From Palsa-506 sp963709075 (GTDB taxonomy: Bacteria > Actinomycetota > Actinomycetes > Streptosporangiales > Streptosporangiaceae): 64,000 bases of DNA. Made by a program: the position numbers and the translations under genes. The stretch's first letter is position 1, and every line of letters begins with the position of its first letter. A model generated the notes under the pieces. That model made no database searches. It worked only from the letters and a program-made list of their open reading frames with translations, and was not told the origin of the DNA. The stretch spans positions 1 through 64,000 of the forward strand of contig CAVPUY010000009.1 of the NCBI GenBank assembly GCA_963709075.1, written 5' to 3'. This document shows positions 27,356-35,166 of this stretch, piece by piece.

Positions 27356-28248
27356 AGCGGGAACCCGTGAGAATCAGGCCACGCCCGGCTCGATACGGCT
27401 GCGCGGGCACCCCACAAGCTCCGGTGACCCCGGTGCTGCCCGGCGCCATCGACCTCAGGACGTCCTGCGCGTCGCTGACGAGCAGGACCCGATAGCCGCT
27501 GACTAAGAGCGCGACCCGATGAAAGGCAGCTGCTGCCATATGCCACCTCGGCTTCGCTGCGCGCCAGGCGCCGCTGAGGTCCAGAGCAGCCAGAGGAATG
27601 TCAAATCTCGTCTACACGCAGATAAACGAGCACACCTTCCTGGTCTCGACGCTACGCCCCATCCGCCGGGGAGACAAGGGAGCTAGGAGACGAAGCAGCG
27701 GCGAAGCCTTGGTCGCTTTGACCGACCTATGCGGTCGGCCTCCCCGTCCGACGCGATGGCCAGCGCCGTGCCAACAGCGCGCACCCTTACAGAAGCGACA
27801 CCCTGCAGAAACGCCTAATCCGGGCCGCCAGGTCTTAAGGCCACACCACTTCGCGCTCGGCTGACAGCCTGCGGGCTGTCGTGGTCGTGGCGTTGCTGCA
27901 GGTTCTGCTGACGGCCGATGGCAGGGCAGCAGGCCTCCTGCCACCACGTAAAACTGCAGGCCAGAGCCAGTGCCTGTTTCGTTTTCCCTCACTAACCAGG
28001 GAGTGATTGGCGCGCTCGGATGCCTTTGCCATGCTGCGGAGTTCCTGCAGGTCAGCGTGTCGGTCCATCCCTCGCCCGGCGCGAGACAGCCGGGCCACGG
28101 AGAATACGCGGAGAAGTTTCCGGCCCTGGACGTGCCGCCGCAGGTGCGGAGAGCGCGGCGGCCGCAAAAGGTAGCGGTCCGCCGGACGCTCAGAATGAAG
28201 CCGGGCTCACCGGGAAGTTGATCCGGAGATCCGCCAATACGCCCACCG
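27356..28248. other. gap holding att-like fragment C
   Basis: Nearly 900 bases without a gene. A minus frame at 27348-27539 (FHRVALLVSGYRVLLVSDAQ) looks protein-like but has no family I know. The only structured element is the tRNA-flank copy at 27934-27968. Confidence 0.4.
27934..27968. other. att-like fragment C (tRNA-Tyr end plus 3' flank)
   Basis: CCTCCTGCCACCACGTAAAA followed by CTGCAGGCCAGAGCC repeats the end of the tRNA-Tyr half at 4891-4934 (CCTGCCACCACGCAAAACTG). The T arm and variable arm are not present to its left, so only the acceptor end and the 3' flank survive. It is a third junction-like copy, 23 kb from copy B. Confidence 0.55.
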
Positions 28249-28545
28249 TCACAGCTGGAGCGGGTTCGCCGGCAAGATCTTTGAACGCCGGAACAGCACC
28301 CGTGTGACTTGTCGGAACGGCATCACCAGGTACACCGCGAAACCGAAACAAAGCGCCACCGCGAGTACCGGCAAGGCGAGCCCGATGAGGATCGCGATCA
28401 CATACCCGATGACGAGGGCAGCAATTTTTCGTTGCTTGCTCTGCAGTTCCTCGTCCTGTCCTGCCGGCGAGTAGAGGTGTTCGTGCCGCGCATACGCGTC
28501 CAGGGCGAACCCCAGGAGGCGGATTGTCAAGAGCGTGAGCCGTAC
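28249..28545 (-). pseudogene. TMEM175-like channel, C-terminal fragment
   Basis: The minus strand shows YSPAGQDEELQSKQRKIAAL, then two membrane helices in VIGYVIAILIGLALPVLAVA and LCFGFAVYLVMPFRQVTRVL. This is the end of actinobacterial TMEM175 (DUF1211) proteins. The four N-terminal helices with the ion-selectivity Phe are missing. The fragment ends head to head with a second gene fragment at about 28545. Confidence 0.55.
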
Positions 28546-28547
28546 AT

Positions 28548-28717
28548 GGTCCGCGGCGATGCAGCCTGGCAGTGTCGCCGTTGTCGTTATCTACGAGAAC
28601 CGGTGGGTTCTTGGCCTGGTGGACGCCTGGCGGCGCGACGGCGCGCAGCTGATCGCCAACGGCGGGATATCAGCCAGCGACATTGTCGCTGCCCTTGACG
28701 CGACCGAGCCTTCCTGA
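28548..28717 (+). pseudogene. DUF6325-like protein, C-terminal fragment
   Basis: The frame reads AAMQPGSVAVVVIYENRWVL, then GLVDAWRRDGAQLIANGGIS. It is the last third of a small DUF6325/DUF1269-type protein. Its usual partner, a SHOCT protein, follows 19 bases downstream, which supports the assignment. The first 90 or so residues are lost at the junction near 28545. Confidence 0.55.
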
Positions 28718-28736
28718 CAGAGATGAGGAGATCACG

Positions 28737-29030
28737 GTGGGCATATTGAAGACCGCCGCCACGGTTGCGGTTGCCAGTTCCGTGCACGGCCGGGTGCAGC
28801 GCAGGCAGCAGAACCGGTGGGCGGCGCAGGACCAGGCCCCGGCGGCCGTGCCCGCCCCGGCACCGCCAGCGCAGTACGCGGCCCCGGCACAGGCACCAGC
28901 CGCCCCGGCGCAGCCAGCCGACATGAGTGACCGGCTCGCCCAGCTGAAGCAGCTCGGCGAGCTGCTGTCGGCGGGCGTGCTGACCCAGGCAGAGTTCGAG
29001 CAGCAGAAAGCCCGGATCCTGAACGGGTGA
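28737..29030 (+). CDS. SHOCT-domain protein (97 aa)
   Basis: GTG 28737 is preceded by GAGGAG at six bases. The product starts VGILKTAATVAVASSVHGRV, has an Ala/Pro-rich linker, and ends SDRLAQLKQLGELLSAGVLT, QAEFEQQKARILNG, a clear SHOCT motif (short C-terminal oligomerisation domain). SHOCT proteins act at membranes, usually as small accessory subunits. It follows the DUF6325 remnant, the normal gene order, so it may be an orphan of a damaged pair. Confidence 0.8.
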   Translation: MGILKTAATVAVASSVHGRVQRRQQNRWAAQDQAPAAVPAPAPPAQYAAPAQAPAAPAQPADMSDRLAQLKQLGELLSAGVLTQAEFEQQKARILNG

Positions 29031-29216
29031 CAGTGACGCCAGCGGATCATCGGGCGGCAGCAACGTTTTTATGGGCCCGGCAAGCTTCAGCGAGTGCAGC
29101 TGCTCAGCAGTAGCCGATCAAGCCAGGCTGGCCCGTGGTTATCGGCGATTCTTGCCGTTGGGGATGGAGACTGTCGGGCTTCCAGCTCCGCCGGTAAGGT
29201 CCGGCAGCACCCGCGA

Positions 29217-29327
29217 TCATTGTCGGTGGCCGCGGACTTCCTTCACCTCATCGGAAGTCAGCCGGGCGATGGCTGCTGCCCGCGTTACCAAATCCAGGGC
29301 ATCGAGCTGCGCATGGATGTTCTCCAC
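29217..29327 (-). CDS. possible 36-aa peptide
   Basis: From GTG 29327 the minus strand reads VENIHAQLDALDLVTRAAAI, ARLTSDEVKEVRGHRQ and stop. It is amphipathic and protein-like but very short. It may be the tail of a lost gene rather than a peptide, and it directly follows the 31-aa membrane peptide. No ribosome binding site is convincing. Confidence 0.25.
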   Translation of the reverse strand: MENIHAQLDALDLVTRAAAIARLTSDEVKEVRGHRQ

Positions 29328-29349
29328 TGTCAGCCCGGCCGTCCGGTGC

Positions 29350-29445
29350 TTATAGCAGTTGAGCAGCCGCGGCGGCCAAGACAGCGGCGGCCGCCACCAA
29401 CAGCACTGCCCGGATGATTCGTGTCGAAGAGTTCAATTGCCCCAT
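29350..29445 (-). CDS. possible 31-aa single-span membrane peptide
   Basis: ATG 29445 opens MGQLNSSTRIIRAVLLVAAA, AVLAAAAAQLL, stop. Two basic residues precede a 17-residue hydrophobic helix, the pattern of very small actinobacterial membrane proteins such as DUF6893, which are usually about 40 residues. GGAAGG lies immediately before the start, unusually close. It overlaps the end of the integrase remnant. Confidence 0.35.
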   Translation of the reverse strand: MGQLNSSTRIIRAVLLVAAAAVLAAAAAQLL

Positions 29446-29720
29446 CCTTCCAGGTGGCAATGGCTGCCGTCAGGGCTGGCCAGCAGATCGTAGGGACGCC
29501 GGGAGAGGAGCGAAGCGGCTTCAGGGCCACTGAACGCTGCGCCGCGTCCCTTGTGGAAGACAGCCGCGCGGTCAGTGAGTGCGCCGCCACGCGCACCGAC
29601 GAATACGCGGTCCTGTGGCCCGGTTCCGTACTGCTTGAGGTGGGAGCGAAGCAGCGAGACGAGCTCGGGATGGATGGGCACGGGTCGGGTTTCACCAGGT
29701 GCCCGGTGCTTGAGTTCGCG
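29433..29720 (-). pseudogene. tyrosine site-specific integrase, C-terminal fragment
   Basis: The minus frame encodes RELKHRAPGETRPVPIHPEL, VSLLRSHLKQYGTGPQDRVF, VGARGGALTD, then GPEAASLLSRRPYDLLASPD. KHRAPGETRxVPIPPELVxLLRxHI, RxFVGxRGG and RRPYDLRHA are landmarks of the catalytic domain of actinobacterial ICE/phage integrases. Here DLRHA is broken to DLLAS, and the segment with the final Arg and Tyr is absent. It is the only recombinase trace in the window and lies 1.5 kb from att-like fragment C. Confidence 0.65.
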
Positions 29721-29922
29721 TTGCTCCCGGGGACGGCTGACGTCACCGGCCGCTCGCGAGCCCGCCGATCGGCGCGGCGATGCTGATGATCGGGAGTTCG
29801 TCAGCGGCATGCCGGAATGGATGATCTGCGGCTACGCGTGCCGGTGTCGATTTCGGCGGTGGTCGTTCGTGTAGAGGGTGACGAGGCCGCGACGGCGGCC
29901 CGGGCACGGAAGGGAGCATTCC

Positions 29923-30507
29923 ATGCGTTCGATCACGGCCACGATGTGGGTCACGCTCGATGGCGTCGTGCAGGGCCTGGCCCGCGCGGACGAGGACACC
30001 CGCGGCGGCTTCACGCATGGCGGCTGGGGCCCGCGGTACGACGACGAAGTGCTGGGCCGGGAGATGGCCAAGGCCATGGCCAAACCGGGTGAAATGCTGC
30101 TCGGCCGGCGCACCTGGCAGGACTTCATCACCGTCTGGGGACGGGCGACCGACGGCAACCCGTTCACGGCGCGCATGAACGCGACCACCAAATACGTCGT
30201 CTCGACGGCCCTGGAGAACGCGGATGCCTGGCAGAACTCGATCCTGCTGCGCGGCGATGCGGTCGACACCGTGGCCGAACTGAAGGCCCAGTCGGGCCGG
30301 GACCTGGGGATCGTCGGCAGCGCGTCGCTGGTGCGAACCCTGCACGCCGCAGGCCTGATCGACTGTTACACGCTGGTGATATGCCCGCTGACCCTGGGCA
30401 GCGGCACGCGGCTGTTCGAGGGCCCGGCGCCGCGAGGCGAGTTCGAGCTCACCGGTAGCGTTACGACCACCAAGGGCGTGATCATCGCTCAGTACACCCG
30501 CCAGTGA
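29923..30507 (+). CDS. dihydrofolate reductase family protein (RibD C-terminal fold)
   Basis: The protein has 194 residues and starts MRSITATMWVTLDGVVQGLA. It has GGWGPRYDDEVLGREMAKAM, EMLLGRRTWQDF, the NADPH-site-like GRDLGIVGSASLVRTLHAAG, and YTLVICPLTLGSGTRLFEG. ATG 29923 has GAAGGGAG at seven bases. These stand-alone reductases reduce unknown folate- or pyrimidine-like substrates. A truncated YciI gene follows 10 bases downstream. It is intact and likely expressed from its own promoter. Confidence 0.88.
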   Translation: MRSITATMWVTLDGVVQGLARADEDTRGGFTHGGWGPRYDDEVLGREMAKAMAKPGEMLLGRRTWQDFITVWGRATDGNPFTARMNATTKYVVSTALENADAWQNSILLRGDAVDTVAELKAQSGRDLGIVGSASLVRTLHAAGLIDCYTLVICPLTLGSGTRLFEGPAPRGEFELTGSVTTTKGVIIAQYTRQ

Positions 30508-30516
30508 GCAGGGGCC

Positions 30517-30686
30517 GTGCCGCAATACCTGCTTTTCGATCCACCAGTCCCGGCAACGGCGCCCCCGGCTCCGCAACCATGGCCCGGATCGTGGCCGATC
30601 TGCACAAGCTCAACGACGAGCTGCGCGAGAGCGGCTCGTGGGTGTTCACCGGCGGCCTGCACGCCCCACCACAGCTCAGGCTGTGA
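30517..30686 (+). pseudogene. YciI-like (YCII) protein, truncated and frameshifted
   Basis: GTG 30517 opens VPQYLL. The YCII sequence then continues in another frame as GNGAPGSATMARIVADLHKL, NDELRESGSWVFTGGLHAP, and ends PQLRL*. The normal continuation with TDGPYAE...GGF is absent. YCII proteins are small hydrolase- or sensor-like subunits that often neighbour reductases. This one is broken by an indel near 30560 and by loss of its 3' half. Confidence 0.6.
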
Positions 30687-30737
30687 CGTCGGGCAAACCG
30701 GCTGAGCCAACCGTCCGATCAGCGCCTCGGAGCCTGG

Positions 30738-31224
30738 TCAGGGAACGAGCCGACCGCGGTCCGGGAGGCCTCCTGGTGCCATCCGGCGTCGGCGAGGCCG
30801 ACTAAAGACGGCTCGCTGGGTCAGCCTGGTGAAAGACCCTGGGCCGAAGCGGCCCCACGCCACGAAGGCGGCCATGGCGAGATAGACCAGGTCGCCGATG
30901 ATCGTTGCCCTCTCGCCACGGCGGAGGCGCATGATCACCGCGCCGGCAAACAGCAACACCGCACCGGTAGCAGCCAGCGGCACCAGAACCGGCGCGATGC
31001 CGAGCGCGGCGGGCACGATCAGGCCGACCGCAGCCAGGAACTCGAGGGCTCCGATGGCCTTGAGGGCACCGGGGCTGAAGTCTTCAACCCATCTCGAGGC
31101 GGCGCCGCCCATACCGGCCAGCTTCTCCTTGGGCACGAACACCTTAGTGCTGCCGGCGACGAGGAAGACAACGGCCAGGATTCCGGCAACGATCCACAGA
31201 GCGAGGTTTAGCTTCGCGTTTCAT
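30738..31224 (-). pseudogene. DoxX-family membrane protein, one-base insertion after the start codon
   Basis: ATG 31224 has GGAGAT four bases upstream and is followed by AAACGCG. Dropping one A gives MNAKLNLALWIVAGILAVVF, LVAGSTKVFVPKEKLAGMGG, WVEDFSPGALKAIGALEFLA and so on, a normal DoxX protein with four helices and RFGPGSFTR at the end. As written, translation from 31224 stops quickly, and the downstream GTG 31142 would lack the first helix. A real mutation or a sequencing slip in AAA. Confidence 0.65.
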
Positions 31225-31436
31225 GAGGATCTCCTTGAAGGGCATCAGCGATTCCCGTTACCCGGGGCATCCAGGCTGAGCCGGCACCAATCGGGTACCC
31301 GATGCCCTTCCCACCGACGTCGCCCGTACGCCCATGCTTTCGATCCCGGCGGCCAGCGTGGTCAAGTGGTAGCAGGGCGAGTGGCGCGGCGGGCACTGTT
31401 GCGTTAGCCGATCGCAGCGGGCGGGAGACTGACTCG

Positions 31437-31650
31437 GTGACGTCGTCAGATTCGTCCTCAGCGTTCGCTGGTTTCCGGTTTCCGCGGGAGGTGATCGCTG
31501 TGCAGTCCGCTGGTACCTGCGGTACGGCCTGTCCTACCGGGACGTCGAGGAGCTGGTGGCCGAGCGCGGCATAACTGTCGATCACGTAACCGTGTACCGG
31601 TGGGTCCAGCGGTTCACGCCTGAGTTCATCGAGGCAGCCCAGCTGTGTTC
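31437..31650 (+). pseudogene. IS6-family transposase, N-terminal fragment
   Basis: Frame 1 reads SAFAGFRFPREVIAV. One frame over it continues VRWYLRYGLSYRDVEELVAE, RGITVDHVTVYRWVQRFTPE, FIEAA. FRFPREVI...WYLRYxLSYRDVEELLAERGIxVDHxTVYRWVQRF is the start of IS6/IS26-type transposases. The DDE core is missing. Confidence 0.75.
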
Positions 31651-31686
31651 TGATCAGCAAGTCATCCCGGTCAGTGCGCTAAGTCC

Positions 31687-32143
31687 ATGCGCACCGATCA
31701 GCCAACGCACTACCGCGGCGCGTCGCTGGGCTACTGCTTCGACGATGCATCGTGGGGCCACGGCTGCGCGACGGAGCGCGCGTCTTGCTGCGGTGGGCAT
31801 TCGACACGCTGGACCTGAATCGCGTCCAGGCTGAGACCGATACGCGCAACGTGGCATCTGCCGCGCGCTGGAGAAGCTCGGCTTCGTGCGTGAAGGGACG
31901 TTGCGGGAAGACTGCGTCGTGAACGGCGAGTTCTATGACTCGTGGGTTTACCGGCTGATCAGGCGGGAGTGGCGGCCGTCGTCCGAGCCGCCTGCGCGCC
32001 AGCGGCCATCCGGTGCTCGTCGGGCGAATGCACGCGGACTTAGACATTCTGCGCGTGGTGCGATCGGCATCGAGATCCCGGCCGTGCAGGCCGCCCTCAA
32101 GGTCCGCTACCTGGCGGTCCGGAAACCTGGATCTGGGCGGTGA
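31687..32143 (+). pseudogene. GNAT N-acetyltransferase with two frameshifts
   Basis: Three frames in turn give YRGASLGYCFDDASWGHGCA, then RVLLRWAFDTLDLNRVQAET, DTRN, then ALEKLGFVREGTLREDCVVN, GEFYDSWVYRLIRREWRP. This is a RimJ/RimL-type acetyltransferase (GYxxDxxxWGxGYATE, N.AS..LEKLGF.REG). The first 60 or so residues are also missing. The tail after WRP is read-through. Confidence 0.65.
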
Positions 32144-32254
32144 GCCGCCCTGCAGGCGGATCTCGCGTCCGGTGCGCTTTGGCGCCTGTGGCACAGTCCC
32201 CTACGCGACATTGGGGGTGCTGGCCCTGGTTCGTCGAGGTCTGTACGAGTGTGT

Positions 32255-32902
32255 CTATGGGAGGAGCTGGTCGGTGAGGATCGAAGTCAGCCATTGCTCG
32301 TATTGTTCGCTGGTCCAGCCTCGGTCGCACACGAGTAGGCGGTATACCTCGGGGGAGGCGAGCGCGTGGATGATGTCGGCGGCCTCGCGCTCGCGCAGTC
32401 CGGACCGTAGCGCGCTGGCGCGGGCGAGTGCGCGGGTGATACGGCGCTGACCGTCATGGCGTTGCCGCGCTATGTCGGCGAACAGCGCCGCGGCGGCTTG
32501 GTCGGATCTGGCCGCGTCTTCCAGGATGCGATGCACCGGGGCGGTGCGGGCCATGAGCTCGCGCAGCAGCGCCGCGAAGCCCGCCAGAGTGTTGGCTGGG
32601 TCTGGATCTGAATCCAGGGCGCGGACCTGTGGGCGGTCGGCCATCGCGATCGCCTGGTCGTCGCCGGCGATCGAAACGTCGAGAACGGCTTTGAGGATCC
32701 CAAGCTTGGAGGCGAACAGCCGGTACACCGTGGGCTGCGGGGTGTCGGACAGGTCACTGATCGCCTCGATGGTCGTCGCCGCGTATCCCCGGGTGAGGAA
32801 CAGCGTCCGGGCCGCATCGACGACGGCGGCCCGGGTGCGGCGCGTCCGGGCCTGGGGCGCGGCTGCTTCGCGGGTGCGGCGCCTCTTGACATCTTCGCCC
32901 AT
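32255..32902 (-). CDS. TetR-family transcriptional repressor
   Basis: The protein has 215 residues. The HTH at about 22-68 reads RAAVVDAARTLFLTRGYAAT, TIEAISDLSDTPQPTVYRLF. The ligand-binding part follows with RTAPVHRILEDAARSDQAAA. The ATG at 32902 lies directly beside the palindromic operator at 32909-32943, so the transcript is probably leaderless or nearly so. It is divergent from the VOC/PNPOx-like/YdeI genes, which it probably represses together with itself. The ligand is unknown. Confidence 0.9.
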   Translation of the reverse strand: MGEDVKRRRTREAAAPQARTRRTRAAVVDAARTLFLTRGYAATTIEAISDLSDTPQPTVYRLFASKLGILKAVLDVSIAGDDQAIAMADRPQVRALDSDPDPANTLAGFAALLRELMARTAPVHRILEDAARSDQAAAALFADIARQRHDGQRRITRALARASALRSGLREREAADIIHALASPEVYRLLVCDRGWTSEQYEQWLTSILTDQLLP

Positions 32903-32943
32903 GAGAGTGATAGTACCACTATCAAATCGATAGTGTTACTCTC
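32903..32943. promoter_or_regulatory. tandem TetR operator between divergent genes
   Basis: GATAGT-ACC-ACTATC (32909-32923) is a perfect 6-bp inverted repeat with a three-base spacer. A second copy, GATAGT-GTT-ACTCTC (32929-32943), matches with one change, and GAGAGT at 32903-32908 extends symmetry with ACTCTC at the far end. The copies are 20 bases apart, two helical turns, as in cooperative TetR binding. The site lies in the only promoter space between the TetR gene and the VOC gene. Confidence 0.8.
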
Positions 32944-32995
32944 GTTACCTGGTCGCGACGATAGCCACGATCACGTTGCCTGGAAAGGACGAGTC

Positions 32996-33637
32996 ATGAC
33001 CAGCATCGAATCCATCATCCTGGAAGTTCCCGACCCAGCTGCCGCCGAGCATTTCTACGCAGCCGCGTTCGGCCTGGGCGACAGGCTGCGGGTGCGCCCC
33101 GGCGACGCACCGACCAGCGGCTTCCGCGGCTTCACGGTCTCCCTCGTGGTCGCCCAACCGAGCACCGTCGACAGCCTGATCGGCACCGCCGTCCACGCCG
33201 GCGCGAGGACACTCAAGCCTGCCAAGAAGAGCTTCTGGGGCTACGGCGGCGTGGTACAGGCACCGGATGGGGCGATCTGGAAGGTCGCGACGTCGGCGAA
33301 GAAAAAAACCGGACCCGCCACCCGCGAGGTCAACGACGTCGTGCTGCTGATAGGCGTCGACGATGTCAAGGCGAGCAAGCAGTTCTACGTCGCCCGCGGC
33401 CTGGCCGCCGCAAAGAGCTTCGGCGGCAAGTACGTCGAGTTCGACGCGGCCAACTCGCCGGTAAAGCTTGCCCTCTACAGCCGACGTGCCGCCGCCAAGG
33501 ACGCCGGGGTGCCGGCAGACGGGACAGGGGCGCACCGGATCGTTATCGTCGGCGCTGGCGAGCCGTTCACGGACCCGGACGGGTTTGCGTGGGAGGCGAC
33601 GAGCAGAACCGGCGCGGACAATGTCCGGGCACTCTGA
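32996..33637 (+). CDS. VOC-superfamily (glyoxalase-like) protein
   Basis: The protein has 213 residues with two VOC modules (MTSIESIILEVPDPAAAEHF at the start; VNDVVLLIGVDDVKASKQFY near residue 115). The second ends HRIVIVGAGEPFTDPDGFAW. Each module has a weak set of metal-ligand positions, so an enzyme or a binding protein (for example for an antibiotic) are both possible. ATG 32996 has AAAGGA before it. The gene overlaps the next by 17 bases and lies downstream of the TetR operator. Confidence 0.85.
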   Translation: MTSIESIILEVPDPAAAEHFYAAAFGLGDRLRVRPGDAPTSGFRGFTVSLVVAQPSTVDSLIGTAVHAGARTLKPAKKSFWGYGGVVQAPDGAIWKVATSAKKKTGPATREVNDVVLLIGVDDVKASKQFYVARGLAAAKSFGGKYVEFDAANSPVKLALYSRRAAAKDAGVPADGTGAHRIVIVGAGEPFTDPDGFAWEATSRTGADNVRAL

Positions 33638-34157
33638 GCTTGCGGGCGATCCGGCTCTGGCGGTCTGGCTGGGCCGGCTCCAGGAGGCGTCGTTCAACCG
33701 GGCCGGCCCGGCGGTGCGCAACGCGTACCCGCCGGAGCGGCGGATGACCGGAACCCAGTTGGCCGAGTACCTGACGCGCCGGACCTACGCACTCGCCTCC
33801 TCGACCCGGCCCGACGGCCGGGCGCACGCCGCACCGACGCTGTTCACCAGCTACGCCGAGGCGTTCTGGCTCCCCACGCTCGGCGACGCGCTCCGGCTCG
33901 ACAACGTCCGGGCCAATCCGTGGCTCGCGCTTTCCATCATCGAAGGTGAGCACGTCACCCACGCCGCGGTGCTCACCGAAGGCCCGGCCGAGGTGCTGTC
34001 CGCCGTTCCGCAGGACGTCCGGAACACCACCGAACTGCGCAACGCCGGCGCCAGCCTGGACTGGGCAACGGCCTGGCTGCGGGTCACCCCACGGCGGCTG
34101 TTCAGCTTCGCCGAGCACGCCTGGCAGGACGTGTCCGGTAGCTCATCAGCGCATTGA
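33621..34157 (+). CDS. pyridoxamine 5'-phosphate oxidase-like (split beta-barrel) protein
   Basis: The protein has 178 residues. After an N-terminal helical part it has MTGTQLAEYLTRRTYALASS, TRPDGRAHAAPTLFTSYAEA, FWLPTLGDALRLDNVRANPW and ALSIIEGEH, the flavin- or F420-binding split-barrel pattern of the PNPOx-like superfamily. It begins at ATG 33621, inside the end of the VOC gene, so translation is coupled. With the VOC protein it may modify or detoxify the TetR ligand. This is inferred. Confidence 0.8.
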   Translation: MSGHSELAGDPALAVWLGRLQEASFNRAGPAVRNAYPPERRMTGTQLAEYLTRRTYALASSTRPDGRAHAAPTLFTSYAEAFWLPTLGDALRLDNVRANPWLALSIIEGEHVTHAAVLTEGPAEVLSAVPQDVRNTTELRNAGASLDWATAWLRVTPRRLFSFAEHAWQDVSGSSSAH

Positions 34158-34194
34158 TAGTCGGCGCGGAACACGCGCCTGGGAACGGAGTGAA

Positions 34195-34758
34195 ATGATG
34201 ACTAGCGTGACTCAGAAGACCGCGACGGCGACGATCCGATTCACGGCCACAGTCGACTCCATCGATGAATCGACCGTCATGCGCTTGCCGGAGGAGGCGA
34301 GCCGACTGCTGCCCTCACGCGGGCAGGTAGCAGTGCGGGGCTCGATGAACGGCCATGAGTTTCGCACAGTGCTCGAGCCGGACGGAGTCAAGGGCCACTG
34401 GGTAAAGATTGACCCGGCACTGCGGCAAGCCGCTCACATCGGCGCGGGCGGCACCGTCAACGTCACCGTGCAGGCGACACGAGACTGGCCGGAGCCGGAC
34501 ATGCCACCAGACCTGGCCGCAGCTTTGGCGGGCGCGCCGCAGGAGATCAGAGACATCTGGAACGACATCACCCCGATGGCGCGCTGGGAATGGGCGCGCT
34601 GGGTCAACGCGACCGCAAGTCCCGCGACCCGCCAGCGGCGTGTCGAGGTGACCATCTCCAAAATTAACAACGGCAAGCGGCGGCCGTGCTGCTTCGACCT
34701 TGCCGCATGCACAGACCCAGCGGTGGCCAAGAACGGCAAACTTCGCAGTACAACGTAA
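34195..34758 (+). CDS. DUF1905/YdeI (OmpdA-like) protein
   Basis: The protein has 187 residues. It has an N-terminal DUF1905 beta-barrel (IRFTATVDSIDESTVMRLPE, VRGSMNGHEFRTVLEPDGVK, GHWVKID) and a C-terminal YdeI helix pair (PMARWEWARWVNATASPATR, QRRVEVTISKINNGKRRPCC, FDLAACTDP). The family has been linked to protection against bacteriocins or peptides, mechanism unclear. Two adjacent ATGs (34195, 34198) follow GGAG, and the second has better spacing. It is the third gene of the TetR-controlled set, 37 bases after the previous stop. Confidence 0.88.
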   Translation: MMTSVTQKTATATIRFTATVDSIDESTVMRLPEEASRLLPSRGQVAVRGSMNGHEFRTVLEPDGVKGHWVKIDPALRQAAHIGAGGTVNVTVQATRDWPEPDMPPDLAAALAGAPQEIRDIWNDITPMARWEWARWVNATASPATRQRRVEVTISKINNGKRRPCCFDLAACTDPAVAKNGKLRSTT

Positions 34759-35166
34759 TGCGCGGTGTGTCCGCTATTTGATCACCCGCCAGGGTGGGCA
34801 CGGTATGTAAGGCGCGTCGATATGCGCGGGTGGTAACTGGCTCTGTTGTCCCGTAGGGGCGCATACCGGCAGGACCGCTCGCCGCCTAGCATGGTCGACA
34901 GCGGCCGGTCGACGGCCCAACGCCGCCCGCCGCCGGGTCCGCTTACGAGACGACCCTCCTGCAGACTTCGAGTGGGCCCGGTAGACATTGTCGGTCGACG
35001 CGGATGAGGGGGCCGCCGTATTCGCGTAGTTGGGCGATGCGGCTGTCGCGCAGCTCGGCGATGGAGGGCGGGGGAGTGGCCGTCCGGGCCCGCAAGCGGA
35101 TGGGACAAGGAGACGTGCCCTACGCCAGCAGGCCCGGAAGGACTGCTTCGTGGTCCCACTCGTGCG
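34759..35166. other. gap with one short coding-like stretch
   Basis: On the minus strand at about 34946-35110 the sequence reads PPSIAELRDSRIAQLREYGG, PLIRVDRQCLPGPLEVC and a stop. It looks like the end of a protein, but I do not recognise it and no start precedes it. Nothing else is visible. Confidence 0.35.
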
